Of a stretch of DNA of 64,000 bases, positions 49,029-60,719 are shown one piece after another (positions within the stretch are counted from its first letter, which is position 1; every line of letters starts with the position of its first letter). The stretch comes from Brevundimonas sp. LM2. GTDB lineage: Bacteria > Pseudomonadota > Alphaproteobacteria > Caulobacterales > Caulobacteraceae. The stretch spans positions 558,001-622,000 of the forward strand of contig NZ_CP019508.1 in assembly GCF_002002865.1 (NCBI RefSeq), in the 5' to 3' direction. The notes below the pieces were generated by a model that worked only from the letters and a program-made list of their open reading frames with translations, did not search any database and was not told the origin of the DNA. Made by a program: the position numbers and the translations under genes.

Positions 49029-49216
49029 GGCCTCAGCCGGCGGATCGTGGCGATGCGCTTGTCGTCGAGCAGGATATGGGCCGCGATGCCGCTGGCGTGG
49101 GTCGACAGCAGCGCCTTGGCCTGGGCCCGCGCCTGATCCTCGCTGTCGGCGTCCAGCGGCTCCATATGCGGCGTGCCGATGATGTCGCGCTCGATGAAAC
49201 AGAAATAGGTCGGCAC
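49025..49216 (-). CDS. Small protein of unknown function (DUF6894-like layout)
   Basis: A 63-residue protein, [20 protein letters not shown] then [22 protein letters not shown] and a C-terminal [10 protein letters not shown]. The short N-terminal strand followed by a loop with Pro/Leu/Asp, and an Ala-rich helix, resembles the small DUF6894-type proteins of alphaproteobacteria, but this is by eye. No known function. It is accepted as real because it is the only frame in its strand with these features and its stop meets the thrS stop exactly in a CTAG. Confidence 0.6.
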   Translation of the reverse strand: MPTYFCFIERDIIGTPHMEPLDADSEDQARAQAKALLSTHASGIAAHILLDDKRIATIRRLRP

Positions 49217-49316
49217 AGTCAGCTCCCGGTCGTGCGACAGGATACCATGTATGTTCCCCTTTTGTGCCCGGCGCGGGACATAGGGATCGAAGCTCGGCTT
49301 TCAGCGTTGCCGTACC

Positions 49317-50012
49317 ATGTCGGACCCTTTCGAAAATCGTTTCCTCAACGCGCTCGTTTCCGAGGATATTCAGGTGCTTCGGCGCTTGTTGAGGCGCGTT
49401 TCCCTGACCGTGGATCAGATCGTGGTCGATCAGGGGGCGGCCGTCGAACAGGTGCATTTTCCGATCGACGCCCAGTTCGCCAATCTGATCCGGTTCGCGG
49501 ACGGCACGGCCATCGAGACCGCGGTGATCGGCAATGAGGGCCTGACGGGGCTGGCTCCTGTCATGGCCAACCTGCACTGCGGGTGGGAGATCGTCTGCCG
49601 CGCCTCGGGCGAGGCCTATGTGGCCAGCGCCCAGGCTCTTCGTGCGCTGGCGGCCGAGCGGCCCACGGTGATGGCGCGTCTGCTGGCCCTGACCGACCTC
49701 TATCAGGCGCAGGCGGCTCAGGCGGCGGCCTGCAACGCGGCCCACCCCGTGCCCGACCGGATCGCGCGGTGGTTTCTGACGGCCGACGACCTGTCGCCGC
49801 GGGACATGATGACCTTCCGCCAGGAGGAACTGGCCCGGCTGATCGGGGCGCGCCGCTCGACGGTCAGTGAGGCCGCGTCCCAGCTGAAGCGCCGCAAGCT
49901 GATCGCCTACAATCGCGGGATCATCCGGATCCTCGATCGGCCCGCCCTGGAGGCGGCCGCCTGCGATTGCTACCGCATGTTGAAACCCCGGTTGGACGGG
50001 CTCTACGCCTAG
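49317..50012 (+). CDS. Crp/Fnr family transcriptional regulator
   Basis: A 231-residue protein. The N-terminal cyclic-nucleotide-type barrel (about 15-125) reads VSLTVDQIVVDQGAAVEQVH and FPIDAQFANLIRFADGTAIE. The C-terminal winged helix is FRQEELARLIGARRSTVSEA followed by LKRRKLI. There are no N-terminal Fnr-type cysteines for an Fe-S cluster. The IGNEGLTGLAPVM segment is typical of a group near a stress-responsive DUF892 gene, which is the next gene here. Ligand unknown. Confidence 0.88.
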   Translation: MSDPFENRFLNALVSEDIQVLRRLLRRVSLTVDQIVVDQGAAVEQVHFPIDAQFANLIRFADGTAIETAVIGNEGLTGLAPVMANLHCGWEIVCRASGEAYVASAQALRALAAERPTVMARLLALTDLYQAQAAQAAACNAAHPVPDRIARWFLTADDLSPRDMMTFRQEELARLIGARRSTVSEAASQLKRRKLIAYNRGIIRILDRPALEAAACDCYRMLKPRLDGLYA

Positions 50013-50098
50013 ATGTCCCTGGTTTAGGTCGCCTTGGCGACATAGGAACCGACGTTCGGTCGACGGCTTCTAGGGGCTTGCCACACAGGAGTTCCCCC

Positions 50099-50602
50099 AT
50101 GGCCGACAAGACCCTCGACACGCTGTTCCACGACACGCTCAAGGACATCTACTATGCCGAGCGCAAGATCCTGAAGTCCCTGCCCAAGATGCAGCGCGCG
50201 GCCCAGTCGCCCGACCTCAAGGCCGCCTTCGAGAAGCACAAGGGGCAGACCGAGGGCCAGATCGAGCGCCTGCAGCAGGTGTTCGAGATCATCGGAAAGC
50301 CGGCCCGCGGCAAGACCTGCGACGCCATCGAGGGCATCCTGGCCGAGGGCGAGGAGATTATGGAAGAGTACAAGGACACGCCGGCGCTCGACGCCGGCCT
50401 GCTGGCCGCCGCCCAGGCCGTCGAACACTATGAGATCACCCGCTACGGCACGCTGAAGCGCTGGGCCCTGGTGCTCGGCCTGGAGGACGCCGCCGCCCTG
50501 CTGGACGAGACCCTGCAGGAAGAGTCCCAGACCGACGAGGACCTGACGACGATCGCCGACGCGACGGTCAACGCCGAAGCCATGCAGGCCGTCGCCGCCT
50601 AG
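50099..50602 (+). CDS. DUF892 ferritin-like protein (YciE/YciF family)
   Basis: A 167-residue all-helical protein. LFHDTLKDIYYAERKILKSL is the diagnostic first helix with Asp and Glu in positions used for a di-iron-type site; further acidic/His residues occur in EKHKGQTEGQ and EHYEITRYG. Members are induced by stress and share a ferritin-like four-helix fold. ATG 50099 follows CACAGGAG. It may be under control of the upstream Crp/Fnr-type regulator. A terminator follows. Confidence 0.9.
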   Translation: MADKTLDTLFHDTLKDIYYAERKILKSLPKMQRAAQSPDLKAAFEKHKGQTEGQIERLQQVFEIIGKPARGKTCDAIEGILAEGEEIMEEYKDTPALDAGLLAAAQAVEHYEITRYGTLKRWALVLGLEDAAALLDETLQEESQTDEDLTTIADATVNAEAMQAVAA

Positions 50603-50629
50603 GCCACGCCGAACGATCGACCGGAACGC

Positions 50630-50660
50630 GAGGCCGGCGAGGGACATCCTCGCCGGCCTT
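50630..50660 (+). terminator. Terminator after the DUF892 gene
   Basis: GAGGCCGGCGAGG and CCTCGCCGGCCTT form a 12-bp stem around a five-base loop, followed by TTCGTCC. The T-run is short. Confidence 0.7.
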
Positions 50661-50719
50661 CGTCCGTCTGCGCTCACCCGATACTTCGCGCGTTGGACGA
50701 TAAGCAACGGGAGGCGGTC

Positions 50720-51115
50720 GTGCTGGATCACATTGGGGTCGACGTCAGCGACGTCGCGCGCTCGCGGGCCTTCTATGAAGCGGCCCTCGCCCCGCTGGGC
50801 TATCGGGTCCTGGACGCGAGCGATCCCGGCGCCACGGGCGCGGATACGGTGGTCCTGTTCGGGATCGACACGCCGGACTTCGTCATCGCCAGGGACCAGG
50901 CCCCGGGCCGCGGCAACCATATCGCCTTCCGGGCGGAGACGCGCGCCGCCGTCGATGCCTTCCACGCCGCCGCGCTCGCTGCGGGCGGCACGGACAACGG
51001 CGCGCCGGGTCTGCGTCCGCACTACGGACCGACCTACTATGCCGCCTTCGTGATCGATCCCGACGGGTTCAATATCGAGGCGGTCTGTCACGACGCCGAC
51101 GGCCTTCTTACTTGA
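50720..51115 (+). CDS. VOC (glyoxalase/bleomycin-resistance/dioxygenase) superfamily protein
   Basis: A 131-residue protein beginning MLDHIGVDVSDVARSRAFYE, the standard start of the family, with a first-metal His in DHIG. Later segments are GRGNHIAFRAETRAAVDAFH and a C-terminal AAFVIDPDGFNIEAVCH that supplies the last metal ligand. Substrate unknown. GTG 50720 is preferred to the TTG at 50693 because GGGAGG (50709-50714) lies five bases before it and the family normally starts MLDH. Confidence 0.85.
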   Translation: MLDHIGVDVSDVARSRAFYEAALAPLGYRVLDASDPGATGADTVVLFGIDTPDFVIARDQAPGRGNHIAFRAETRAAVDAFHAAALAAGGTDNGAPGLRPHYGPTYYAAFVIDPDGFNIEAVCHDADGLLT

Positions 51116-51180
51116 CGTTGACGTAAACGTAGGCTTTAGACGCGGCAGCGTCGAAACCGTCCTCTTTGGAGACCCACCCG

Positions 51181-52386
51181 ATGACCGAAGCCTATATCTA
51201 TGACGCGGTACGAACCCCGCGCGGCAAGGGCAAGAAGGACGGATCGCTGCACGAGATCACCGGGCTGAGCCTGGCGACCCAGGTGCTGGAAGCCCTGCGC
51301 GACCGCAACAATCTGGACACCTCCAAGGTCGACGACGTGATCTTGGGCTGCGTCACCCCGATCGGCGAACTGGGCGCGGACGTCGCCCGCACCGCCGTCC
51401 TGGCCGCCGGCTGGGACCAGAGCGTCGCCGGCGTGCAGATCAACCGCTTCTGCGCCTCGGGCCTGGAAGCCGTGAACATGGCGGCCGCCAAGGTGAAGTC
51501 CGGCGAGGCCGATTTCGCCGTCGGCGGCGGCGTCGAGGCCATGAGCCGCGTGCCCATGGGTTCGGACGGCGGGGCCTGGCCGGTCGATCCGTCCAGCGCC
51601 TTCCCGACCTATTTCGTGCCCCAGGGCGTGTCGGCCGACATGATCGCCTCGAAATACGGCTTCAGCCGCGATGACGTCGACGCCTATTCGATGGAAAGCC
51701 ACAAGCGCGCCGCCGCCGCCTGGGCCGCCGGGAACTTTTCCAAGTCCGTGATCCCCGTGAAAAACCAGCTCGGCCTGGTCCAGCTGGACCGCGATGAGAC
51801 CATCCGCCCGAACACGGACATGCAGACCCTGGGCGGGCTGAACCCGTCCTTCGCCATGATGGGCGAGATGGCCTTCGATTCCGTGATCAGCCAGCGCTAC
51901 CCCGAGGTCGCGCGGGTCAATCACGTCCACACGCCCGGCAACTCGTCGGGCATCGTCGACGGCTCGGCCGGGGTGCTGATCGGCACGCTGGAGGCCGGCA
52001 AGGCCCTGGGGCTGACCCCCCGCGCCCGCATCAAGGGAGCCGCCTCGATCGGGTCGGAGCCCTCGATCATGCTGACGGGCCCCGAGTTCGTGACCAAGAA
52101 GCTGCTGGGCAAGCTCGGCATGACCGTCGCCGACATCGACGTCTGGGAGCTGAACGAGGCCTTCGCCGCCGTCGTGCTGCGCTACATGCAGGCGCTGGAC
52201 ATCCCGCACGACAAGATGAACGTCAACGGCGGCGGCATCTCCATGGGCCATCCCCTGGGGGCCACCGGAGCCATGATCACCGGCATCGCCCTGGACGAGC
52301 TGGAGCGCTCCGGCAAGGAGACCGCCCTGATCACCCTGTGCATCGGCGGCGGCATGGGCACCGCCACCGTCATCGAACGCGTCTGA
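51181..52386 (+). CDS. fadA: Acetyl-CoA C-acyltransferase (thiolase)
   Basis: A 401-residue thiolase. The nucleophilic Cys is in [16 protein letters not shown], and the C-terminal active site is [18 protein letters not shown] with CIGGGMGTA. It cleaves 3-ketoacyl-CoA to acetyl-CoA in beta-oxidation; a biosynthetic acetoacetyl-CoA role cannot be excluded by motif alone, but the next gene is the multifunctional dehydrogenase/hydratase, which argues for beta-oxidation. ATG 51181 is preferred to one five codons earlier. The two genes are 11 bases apart. Confidence 0.93.
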   Translation: MTEAYIYDAVRTPRGKGKKDGSLHEITGLSLATQVLEALRDRNNLDTSKVDDVILGCVTPIGELGADVARTAVLAAGWDQSVAGVQINRFCASGLEAVNMAAAKVKSGEADFAVGGGVEAMSRVPMGSDGGAWPVDPSSAFPTYFVPQGVSADMIASKYGFSRDDVDAYSMESHKRAAAAWAAGNFSKSVIPVKNQLGLVQLDRDETIRPNTDMQTLGGLNPSFAMMGEMAFDSVISQRYPEVARVNHVHTPGNSSGIVDGSAGVLIGTLEAGKALGLTPRARIKGAASIGSEPSIMLTGPEFVTKKLLGKLGMTVADIDVWELNEAFAAVVLRYMQALDIPHDKMNVNGGGISMGHPLGATGAMITGIALDELERSGKETALITLCIGGGMGTATVIERV

Positions 52387-52397
52387 GGATCACGACC

Positions 52398-54575
52398 ATG
52401 GAAAACTTCAAGATCGACGTCGACGCCGACGGCATCGCCCTGATCACCTTCGACGTGCCCGGCCGGTCGATGAACACCCTGACCGGCCAGGTCATGGATG
52501 AGCTGCCGCAGCTGGTCGAACGCATCAAGACCGACGACGCCATCAAGGGTGCGGTCATCACCTCGGGCAAGGCCTCGGGCTTCTGCGCCGGGGCGGACCT
52601 GGGCGACATGGCGTCCGGCCTGCTGTCAGGCTCGGGCGACCTGCAGGCGGCGTACGACGCCGGCTGGAAGATGAACGGGGCGCTGCGCGCGCTGGAGACC
52701 TGCGGCAAGCCGGTGGCGGCCGCCATTAACGGCCTGGCCCTGGGCGGCGGGCTGGAGGTCACCCTGGCCTGTCACTACCGCGTCGTCGGCGACAGCCCCA
52801 AGATCCAGCTGGGCCTGCCCGAGATCAAGGTCGGCCTGTTTCCCGGCGGCGGCGGCACCCAGCGCCTGACGCGCCTGATCGGCGTCCAGGCGGCCATGAC
52901 GGCGATGAGCGCCGGCTCGTCGTGGCGTCCCAACGACGCCAAGGGCGCGGGCGTGGTGCATGAGGTCGTGCCCGCGGGCACCGAGGTCGAGGCGGCCAAG
53001 GCCTGGATCAAGGGCGGCGGCAAGGCCGTCCAGCCGTGGGACGACAAATCCTTCAAACTGCCCGGCGGCGGCCCCTACCACCCGGCCGGCATTCAGAATT
53101 TCCTGGTCGGCAATGCCATGATCCGCAAACAGTCCTACGGCAACTATCCGGCCGTGCTGAACCTGATGAAGGCCGTCTATGAGGGCACCCAGGTGCCGAT
53201 GGACGCGGCCCTGCGGATCGAGACCCGCTATTTCATCAAGACCCTGATGACGCCCGAGGCCCAGGGCATGATCCGCAGCCTGTTCCTGTCTAAGCAGGAG
53301 CTGGACAAGGGCGCCGTGCGCCCGGTCGGCATTCCGCAGTCCGATCCCCAGAAGGTCACCGTCATCGGGGCCGGCATGATGGGGGCGGGCATCGCCTATG
53401 TGCAGGCCCTGGCCGGCATCCAGACCATCCTGATCGACCGCGACCAGGACGCCGCCGACAAGGGCAAGGCCCATGTCGAGGAACTGCTGAAGAAACGCCT
53501 GTCGCGCGGTCAGCTGACCCAGGACAAGTACGACGCCCTGCTGGCCTCGGTCGTCGCCACCACCGACTACGACCAGATCAAGGGCTCGGACCTGGTGATC
53601 GAGGCGGTGTTCGAGAACCGCGAGATCAAGGCCGACGTCACCCGGCGCGCCGAGGCCCAGCTGGAGCCCGGCGCGGTGTTCGGCTCCAACACCTCGACCC
53701 TGCCGATCACCGGCCTGTCCGAGGCCAGCGTGCGGCCTGAGGACTTCATCGGCATCCACTTCTTCTCGCCCGTCGACAAGATGATGCTGGTCGAGATCAT
53801 CCTCGGCGAGAAGACCGGCCCGGCGGCGATCGCCAAGGCGCTGGACTATATCATCAAGATCAAGAAGACCCCGATCGTCGTCAACGACGGCCGCGGCTTT
53901 TACACCTCGCGCTGTTTCTCGACCTATGTGGCCGAGGGCCTGGCCATGCTGCAGGAGGGTTACGCCCCCGCCCTGATCGACAACCTGGGCCGGATGACCG
54001 GCATGCCGCGCGGTCCGCTGGAGATGCACGACGACGTGGCCCTGGACCTGTCGGTCAAGATCGCCAAACAGACGGCCGAGGACCTGGGCGACGCCTATGT
54101 GCCCCTGGCCGGGGCCGAGATCGTCCGCAAGATGGTCGAGGACCTGGGCCGCTATGGCCGCAAGAACGGCAAGGGCTTCTACGACTACGATACCAAGCCC
54201 AAGACCCTGTGGGCCGGCCTGTCGGACCTGGCGGCCGTCACCATCAACGACTCGACCCCCGAGCTGATCGAAGACCAGAAGCGCCGCCTGCTGTACCGCC
54301 AGGCCGTCGAGGTCGCGCGCTGCTGGGAAGAGGGCGTGATCGACGATCCGCGCGAGGCCGATGTGGGCGCCATCCTGGCCTGGGGCTTCGCGCCCTGGAC
54401 GGGTGGGCCGATCACCATGATCGACCAGATCGGGCTGAAGGCCTTCGTCGAACAGGCGGACGTCTATGCCGAACGCTACGGCGACCGGTTCCAGGTGCCG
54501 CAGCTGCTGCGCGACATGGCGGCCCGGGGCGAGACCTTCTACGGCAACTTCGCCGGGGCGAAGGCCGCGGCCTGA
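52398..54575 (+). CDS. fadJ: Multifunctional enoyl-CoA hydratase / 3-hydroxyacyl-CoA dehydrogenase (FadJ/FadB type)
   Basis: A 725-residue beta-oxidation enzyme. The N-terminal crotonase domain has [16 protein letters not shown] and [20 protein letters not shown] with the two catalytic glutamate regions. The dehydrogenase domain has the NAD motif [16 protein letters not shown], the [10 protein letters not shown] strand and [14 protein letters not shown] with the catalytic His. It forms a complex with the thiolase encoded just upstream. ATG 52398 is used; the longer frame overlaps fadA. Terminator at 54583. Confidence 0.94.
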   Translation: MENFKIDVDADGIALITFDVPGRSMNTLTGQVMDELPQLVERIKTDDAIKGAVITSGKASGFCAGADLGDMASGLLSGSGDLQAAYDAGWKMNGALRALETCGKPVAAAINGLALGGGLEVTLACHYRVVGDSPKIQLGLPEIKVGLFPGGGGTQRLTRLIGVQAAMTAMSAGSSWRPNDAKGAGVVHEVVPAGTEVEAAKAWIKGGGKAVQPWDDKSFKLPGGGPYHPAGIQNFLVGNAMIRKQSYGNYPAVLNLMKAVYEGTQVPMDAALRIETRYFIKTLMTPEAQGMIRSLFLSKQELDKGAVRPVGIPQSDPQKVTVIGAGMMGAGIAYVQALAGIQTILIDRDQDAADKGKAHVEELLKKRLSRGQLTQDKYDALLASVVATTDYDQIKGSDLVIEAVFENREIKADVTRRAEAQLEPGAVFGSNTSTLPITGLSEASVRPEDFIGIHFFSPVDKMMLVEIILGEKTGPAAIAKALDYIIKIKKTPIVVNDGRGFYTSRCFSTYVAEGLAMLQEGYAPALIDNLGRMTGMPRGPLEMHDDVALDLSVKIAKQTAEDLGDAYVPLAGAEIVRKMVEDLGRYGRKNGKGFYDYDTKPKTLWAGLSDLAAVTINDSTPELIEDQKRRLLYRQAVEVARCWEEGVIDDPREADVGAILAWGFAPWTGGPITMIDQIGLKAFVEQADVYAERYGDRFQVPQLLRDMAARGETFYGNFAGAKAAA

Positions 54576-54582
54576 TCGACCA

Positions 54583-54616
54583 AAGGGCGGCGGCCGGGCC
54601 GGTCGCCGCCTTCCTG
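54583..54616 (+). terminator. Terminator after fadJ
   Basis: AAGGGCGGCGGCC and GGTCGCCGCCTT form a stem with a GGGCC loop, followed by CCTGTTCT. It lies between the fadJ stop and the convergent gene ending at 54619. Confidence 0.65.
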
Positions 54617-54618
54617 TT

Positions 54619-55110
54619 CTAGGGCCGACCCGCGTCGATGAAGGCGCGGATGGAGGGATAGCCGGGCCCGGCCAGGCTCCCCTCCTCGCAAGCGATCATC
54701 TTGATGCCCTCGTCGAAACTCCCGGGCTCCACCGGCAGCCAGGGCTCGTCGGCGGGGTAGGTGTCCGCCGTCGTGCCGTCGGCCGCGATGTCGCTCTCCT
54801 CGACCAGATGCAGTTCATTCGCCTGACAGCGCACGGCGAACAGGTTCACCGTATGGCTGTAGTCGCCTGCGCGGGAGGTGGTCCGCACCCGGGCGGCTTT
54901 CAGGGTCACCCCGTCGGCGCCGGGGGCGAGGCTGTTGACGTCGATCAGATTGGCCCGGTCGGTGGCCCGTGACACGACCCGCCAGTCCGGCCCGGCCGGG
55001 GCTGCGGCGTCTGTCGGTGCCGGGTCGGGCGCGGGCGCCTCCTGTGCCGAGGCCGTCTCCAGACCGAGCGCTGCCGCCAGGGCGATGCTGCTGAGTGTGA
55101 ACCATTCCAT
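54619..55110 (-). CDS. Secreted protein of unknown function (surface-adhesin-E-like layout)
   Basis: A 163-residue protein with a short signal peptide (SSIALAAALGLETASAQ) and an Ala/Pro linker. The mature domain reads WRVVSRATDRANLIDVNSLA, TLKAARVRTT, SHTVNLFAVRCQANELHLV and ends in MIACEEGSLAGPGYPSIRAF. The pattern of a tryptophan-initiated strand, a DVNSLA turn and a paired-Cys region resembles the small extracellular adhesin-E/CNP1-like group; this is a tentative match. Two cysteines could form a disulfide. Confidence 0.7.
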   Translation of the reverse strand: MEWFTLSSIALAAALGLETASAQEAPAPDPAPTDAAAPAGPDWRVVSRATDRANLIDVNSLAPGADGVTLKAARVRTTSRAGDYSHTVNLFAVRCQANELHLVEESDIAADGTTADTYPADEPWLPVEPGSFDEGIKMIACEEGSLAGPGYPSIRAFIDAGRP

Positions 55111-55225
55111 TGTCGTCGTTCCCCCGAACGCTGTTGCTTTGACGGCAGTTCGCGCCTGATGCCGTGAAAGATCAAGAGGGCGACCCGGCCAACGAAAGGC
55201 CCCGATGCGCGTTCAGGGAGGCGTC

Positions 55226-56125
55226 ATGACCCGCACCCTGCTGTTCGCCCTCGCCCTTCTGCTCCTGCCCGGCCTAGCCGCCGCCCAGGACCGGCCGACC
55301 GCCGCGTTCGCCTCGGACCGGATCGTCGTCAGCGTGCGGGGCGCGGGGCCGGACGTGATCCTCATCCCCGGCCTGGCCTCGACGGGGGAGGTCTGGCAGC
55401 GGACGGCGGACCGGCTGGACGACAGTCACCGGGTCCATATCGTCTCCGTGCGGGGCTTCGGCGACGTGCCCGCGGGGGCCAACACCAGCGGGGCCCTGGT
55501 CGCGCCCGTCGCCGCGGAACTGCGCCGCTACATCGCCCAGAACCGGCTGGACCGCCCGGCCCTGATCGGCCATTCGATGGGCGGGCTGGTGGCGCTGCGG
55601 GTCGCCGCCGACGCCGGGCGGGATCGCCGGGGCGCGGCCGTGGGCCGGGTCATGGTGGTGGACGCCACGCCCTTCTTCCCCTCCCTGATCAGCCCGGGCG
55701 CGACCGTGGGCGACGTCGAGCCGATCGCCCAGATCGCCTATCAGGCCCTGCTGTTCCTGGGCGACGAGGCCCTGCGTCGCCAGGGAACGGCCCTGGGCGC
55801 CCAGCTGGGCGGGGCGGCGGACGGGATCTTCAACTCGGTCGGCTGGCAGGGCGGCGACCGGACGGTCCTGGCCCAGGGCCTGTACGAGGTCATGACCACC
55901 GACCTGCGCAACCGCCTGCCCGACATCGCGGCCCCCGTGACCGTGGTCTATGGCTGGAGCGCCGATGATGCGTCGCCCCGCGCCCGGCTGGATGGCCTGT
56001 TCCAGGCCGGCTATCGCAACCTGTCCCGCCCCGCCCGGTTCGAGCGGATCGAGGGGGCGGAGCACATGGTCATGATCGACCAGCCTACCCGTTTCCTGGC
56101 CGCCGTGACGCGCTTCCTGGCCTGA
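55226..56125 (+). CDS. Secreted alpha/beta hydrolase, paralogue of the 6019-6978 protein
   Basis: A 299-residue hydrolase with a strong signal peptide (LLFALALLLLPGLAAAQ). The active site has VILIPGLAST, GHSMGG with S117, and a late EHMVMIDQP for the His. It aligns along its length with the hydrolase encoded at 6019-6978 (shared RVHI.S.RGFG, APVAAEL.RYIA and VMVVDATPF blocks). Substrate unknown. ATG 55226 is chosen over the ATG at 55205 because AGGGAGG lies directly before it. It is three bases from the convergent GNAT-nitrilase gene. Confidence 0.87.
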   Translation: MTRTLLFALALLLLPGLAAAQDRPTAAFASDRIVVSVRGAGPDVILIPGLASTGEVWQRTADRLDDSHRVHIVSVRGFGDVPAGANTSGALVAPVAAELRRYIAQNRLDRPALIGHSMGGLVALRVAADAGRDRRGAAVGRVMVVDATPFFPSLISPGATVGDVEPIAQIAYQALLFLGDEALRRQGTALGAQLGGAADGIFNSVGWQGGDRTVLAQGLYEVMTTDLRNRLPDIAAPVTVVYGWSADDASPRARLDGLFQAGYRNLSRPARFERIEGAEHMVMIDQPTRFLAAVTRFLA

Positions 56126-56127
56126 CC

Positions 56128-57675
<1,548 letters not shown>

Positions 57676-57761
57676 GCGCCGGTGAACGCACGGCGACGGT
57701 GCCGGATCAACCCGGCCGGCCGCTTTTCTTCCTTCTCACGCCGATCGGTCGCGGTTGACGC

Positions 57762-59036
57762 CTAGAGCCAGCGCGCCATGGTCTCGCGCGCCAGCATCGC
57801 TTCATAGGTGGGTCGGGTCCGAACCAGGGCCCAGCGGTCGCCGTCGACCAGGATCTCGGGGACCAGAGGTCGCGAGTTGTACTCGCTGGCCATCACCGCC
57901 CCATAGGCCCCGGCCCCGGTGAAGACGACCAGGTCTCCGGCCTGAAGCGGCGGCAGCGCCCGGTCGCGGGCGAAGGTGTCGCCGGTCTCGCAGACCGGAC
58001 CGACGATGTCGCAGGCGATCTTGGCCCCGGGACGGGGGGTCACGGCCTTCACCTCGTGGAAGGCGTCGTAGAGGGCGGGACGCAGCAGGTCGTTCATGGC
58101 GGCGTCCAGCACCACGAAGCGCCGGCCATCGGCCCGCTCGGTGATCTGGATGACCCGGCTCAGCAGCACCCCGGCATTGGCGGCCAGCAGCCGGCCCGGT
58201 TCGAACGCCGCCTCGACGTCGAGGCCGTCCAGAACCCGGGCGGCCATGGCGGCATAGTCGGCGGGTGAGACGGAGTGGGCTCCCCCCGCATAGGGCACGC
58301 CGAGACCGCCGCCGAGATCCAGCCGGGTCACGGACAGGCCCTGGCCGCGCAGGGTCTCGGTCATCTGCCGCAGCAGGCGGAAGGCGGCCTCCAGCGGGGC
58401 CAGGTCGGTGATCTGGCTGCCGATGTGGCAGGCCAGGCCCACGGGGTTCAGATGCGGGCTGGCGGCGGCCCGGGCGTACAGGGCCATGGCCTCGTCGGAC
58501 GGCACGCCGAACTTGTCGCCCTCGCCCCCGGTGGTGATCTTGGCGTGGCCGCCGGCCCCGATCTTGGGGTTCACGCGGATGGCGATGTCGGGGCAGGCCC
58601 CCTTGCCCGCCGCGACCGCGATCAACCGGTCCAGCTCGGCCGGGCTCTCGACATTGATCTGGCGCACGCCGGCGTCGAGGGCGAAGGCCAGTTCGGCGTC
58701 GGTCTTGCCGACGCCGGAGAAGATGATCTTCCCGGCCGGCACGCCCGCCGCCCGCGCCCGGCGAATCTCGCCTTCCGACACGGTGTCCGCGCCGCAGCCC
58801 AGGCGGGCCAGGGTCGCCAGGACTGACAGGTTCGAGTTGGCCTTGACCGCGAAGGCGATCAGGGCGTCGCCGAAGGCGGCCGAATGGGCCGCCACGGCGT
58901 CGCGCAGCACGCTGTAATGGCGCGTCAGGGTCGCGGTGGAATAGACGTAGGCAGGGGTGCCGACCTCGGCGGCCAGGGCCGACAGGCTGACGCCTTCGGC
59001 CCAGAGCGCGCCGTCACGCGGTTCAAAATGATCCAA
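57762..59036 (-). CDS. lysA: Diaminopimelate decarboxylase
   Basis: A 424-residue PLP enzyme that makes lysine from meso-diaminopimelate. The PLP lysine is K65 in IAFAVKANSNLSVL; the substrate-side segments are HIGSQITDLAPLE, FEPGRLLAANAG and the C-terminal CETGDTFARDR and GAYGAVMASEYNSRP. The only start in the usual place is a TTG (59036) giving MDHFEPRDGAL; the ribosome-binding site is weak. It follows lptM and argH on the same strand, the conserved argH-lptM-lysA order. Confidence 0.94.
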   Translation of the reverse strand: MDHFEPRDGALWAEGVSLSALAAEVGTPAYVYSTATLTRHYSVLRDAVAAHSAAFGDALIAFAVKANSNLSVLATLARLGCGADTVSEGEIRRARAAGVPAGKIIFSGVGKTDAELAFALDAGVRQINVESPAELDRLIAVAAGKGACPDIAIRVNPKIGAGGHAKITTGGEGDKFGVPSDEAMALYARAAASPHLNPVGLACHIGSQITDLAPLEAAFRLLRQMTETLRGQGLSVTRLDLGGGLGVPYAGGAHSVSPADYAAMAARVLDGLDVEAAFEPGRLLAANAGVLLSRVIQITERADGRRFVVLDAAMNDLLRPALYDAFHEVKAVTPRPGAKIACDIVGPVCETGDTFARDRALPPLQAGDLVVFTGAGAYGAVMASEYNSRPLVPEILVDGDRWALVRTRPTYEAMLARETMARWL

Positions 59037-59049
59037 GGCGCGTGAAGAC

Positions 59050-59289
59050 CTACTGCGGATCGCGCGTCGCCGCGGCCGAACCGAACGGGTTCGTCGGGCC
59101 GCCGTCGATCGGAACCTGGCTGGACGGGCGGTTGACCGTCGCCGGATCGGGCAGGGCGGGGGCGCGGGCGTCGCGCGGGGCGCGCTCGGTCTCGCGCGGA
59201 GCGGGGCTTTCCAGGTCGGCCATCCGGCCGCAGCCGGCGGCGGCGAGGGCGGTCAGGGCCAGGGCGCCCGCGACAATCAGCTTGTTCAT
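59050..59289 (-). CDS. lptM: LptM-like (YifL) small lipoprotein
   Basis: A 79-residue lipoprotein. The signal sequence [20 protein letters not shown] ends in a clear lipobox AAGC, and the mature part is a short Pro/Arg-rich chain with no domain. LptM helps oxidative maturation of the LPS translocon component LptD in enterobacteria. The call rests mainly on the lipobox and on the position between argH and lysA, which is conserved from alpha- to gammaproteobacteria. The start overlaps the argH stop (ATGA). Confidence 0.85.
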   Translation of the reverse strand: MNKLIVAGALALTALAAAGCGRMADLESPAPRETERAPRDARAPALPDPATVNRPSSQVPIDGGPTNPFGSAAATRDPQ

Positions 59290-60719
59290 GCGAGACGCTC
59301 TTTCCAATCGGCGATGCGCGCGCGGACCTGTTCCGGCGCGGTGCCCCCGAAACTCTGGCGACTGGCGCAGGAGGCCTCGGGGGTCAGCACCTTGTAAACC
59401 GCTTCCGTCACGGAGGGATGCAGGGCCTGAAGTTCTTTTAGCGGCAGTTGCGCCAGACCCACGCCCAGGGATTCCGCCCGCTTGACCGCCGCGCCCGTCA
59501 CATGGTGGGCCTGGCGGAACGGCAGGTCGGCCTCGCGCACCAGCCAGTCGGCCAGGTCGGTGGCGGTGGAAAAGCCCCAGCCGGCCGCCTCGGCCATGCG
59601 GGCGGTGTTCGGCTGCAGGGCCGAGACCATGGCGGTCATGGCCGTCAGGGCCAGGTCCAGGGCGTCCAGAGCCTCGAACACCGGCGGCTTATCCTCCTGC
59701 ATGTCCTTGGAATAGGCCAGGGGCAGGCCCTTCATCACCGTCGACAGGGCCACGAACGACCCCAGGATCCGCCCGGTCTTGGCCCGCACCAGTTCGGCCG
59801 CGTCGGGGTTGCGCTTCTGCGGCATGATCGAGGAGCCGGTGGTCAGGTCGTCGGGCAGGCTGGCGAAACCGAACATCGGCGTCATCCAGACCACGATCTC
59901 CTCGGCGAAGCGCGACAGGTGGCCGGCCGTGATCGAGGCGGCGGCCAGGGTTTCCAGGGCGAAATCCCGGTCGGACACGGCGTCCAGGCTGTTGCCCATG
60001 GGCCGGTCGAAACCCAGGGCCGCTGCGGTGGCGTGGCGATCGATGGGGAAGGGCGAGCCGGCGAGGGCCGCGGCTCCGAGCGGGCTTTCGTTCATCCGCG
60101 CCCGGGCGTCGGCGAACCGCGAGGCGTCGCGGCCGAACATCTCGACATAGGCCATCAGGTGGTGGCCCAGGGTCACGGGCTGGGCCGTTTGCAGATGGGT
60201 GAAGCCCGGCATCAGGTCGCCGGCATGCTGTTCGGCGCGGGCCAGCAGGGCGCGCTGCAGGGCCTGAAGCTGCGCCACCGACCGGTCGCAGGCGTCGCGG
60301 ACCCACAGGCGGAAGTCCAGGGCGACCTGGTCGTTGCGGCTGCGCGCCGTGTGCAGCCGCCCCGACGGCTCGCCGATCAGTTCCGACAGACGGGCCTCCA
60401 CGTTCAGGTGGATGTCTTCGTATTCGTCGCGGAAGGGAAAGGTGCCGGCCTCGATCTCGGCCTGGATGGTGTCGAGGCCGGACAGGATGGCCCGGCCGTC
60501 GTCCGGCGTGACGATGCCGCGGTCGATCAGCATGCGGCAATGGGCCCGGGAGCCCGCCAGGTCCTGCGCCCACAGGCGGCGATCGACCCCGATCGAGACG
60601 TTGATGGCCTGCATGATGTCGGCGGGCTTGGCGGAAAAGCGTCCACCCCATAGGGTCTGGCCCGATGGGGACGTCGCCGCCCCGCCCGGTTCGGGCGTCG
60701 GCACTGGGGATTGAGGCAT
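59286..60719 (-). CDS. argH: Argininosuccinate lyase
   Basis: A 477-residue enzyme that releases arginine and fumarate from argininosuccinate. The superfamily signature [12 protein letters not shown] is present, as are LWGGRF near the N-terminus, [11 protein letters not shown] and the [10 protein letters not shown] catalytic-His segment. The start [11 protein letters not shown] (ATG 60719) adds a Pro-rich leader of about 20 residues before the usual N-terminus; no shorter in-frame start precedes LWGGRF. This ATG overlaps that of the divergent tlpA gene by two bases. Stop overlaps the lptM start. Confidence 0.94.
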   Translation of the reverse strand: MPQSPVPTPEPGGAATSPSGQTLWGGRFSAKPADIMQAINVSIGVDRRLWAQDLAGSRAHCRMLIDRGIVTPDDGRAILSGLDTIQAEIEAGTFPFRDEYEDIHLNVEARLSELIGEPSGRLHTARSRNDQVALDFRLWVRDACDRSVAQLQALQRALLARAEQHAGDLMPGFTHLQTAQPVTLGHHLMAYVEMFGRDASRFADARARMNESPLGAAALAGSPFPIDRHATAAALGFDRPMGNSLDAVSDRDFALETLAAASITAGHLSRFAEEIVVWMTPMFGFASLPDDLTTGSSIMPQKRNPDAAELVRAKTGRILGSFVALSTVMKGLPLAYSKDMQEDKPPVFEALDALDLALTAMTAMVSALQPNTARMAEAAGWGFSTATDLADWLVREADLPFRQAHHVTGAAVKRAESLGVGLAQLPLKELQALHPSVTEAVYKVLTPEASCASRQSFGGTAPEQVRARIADWKERLA

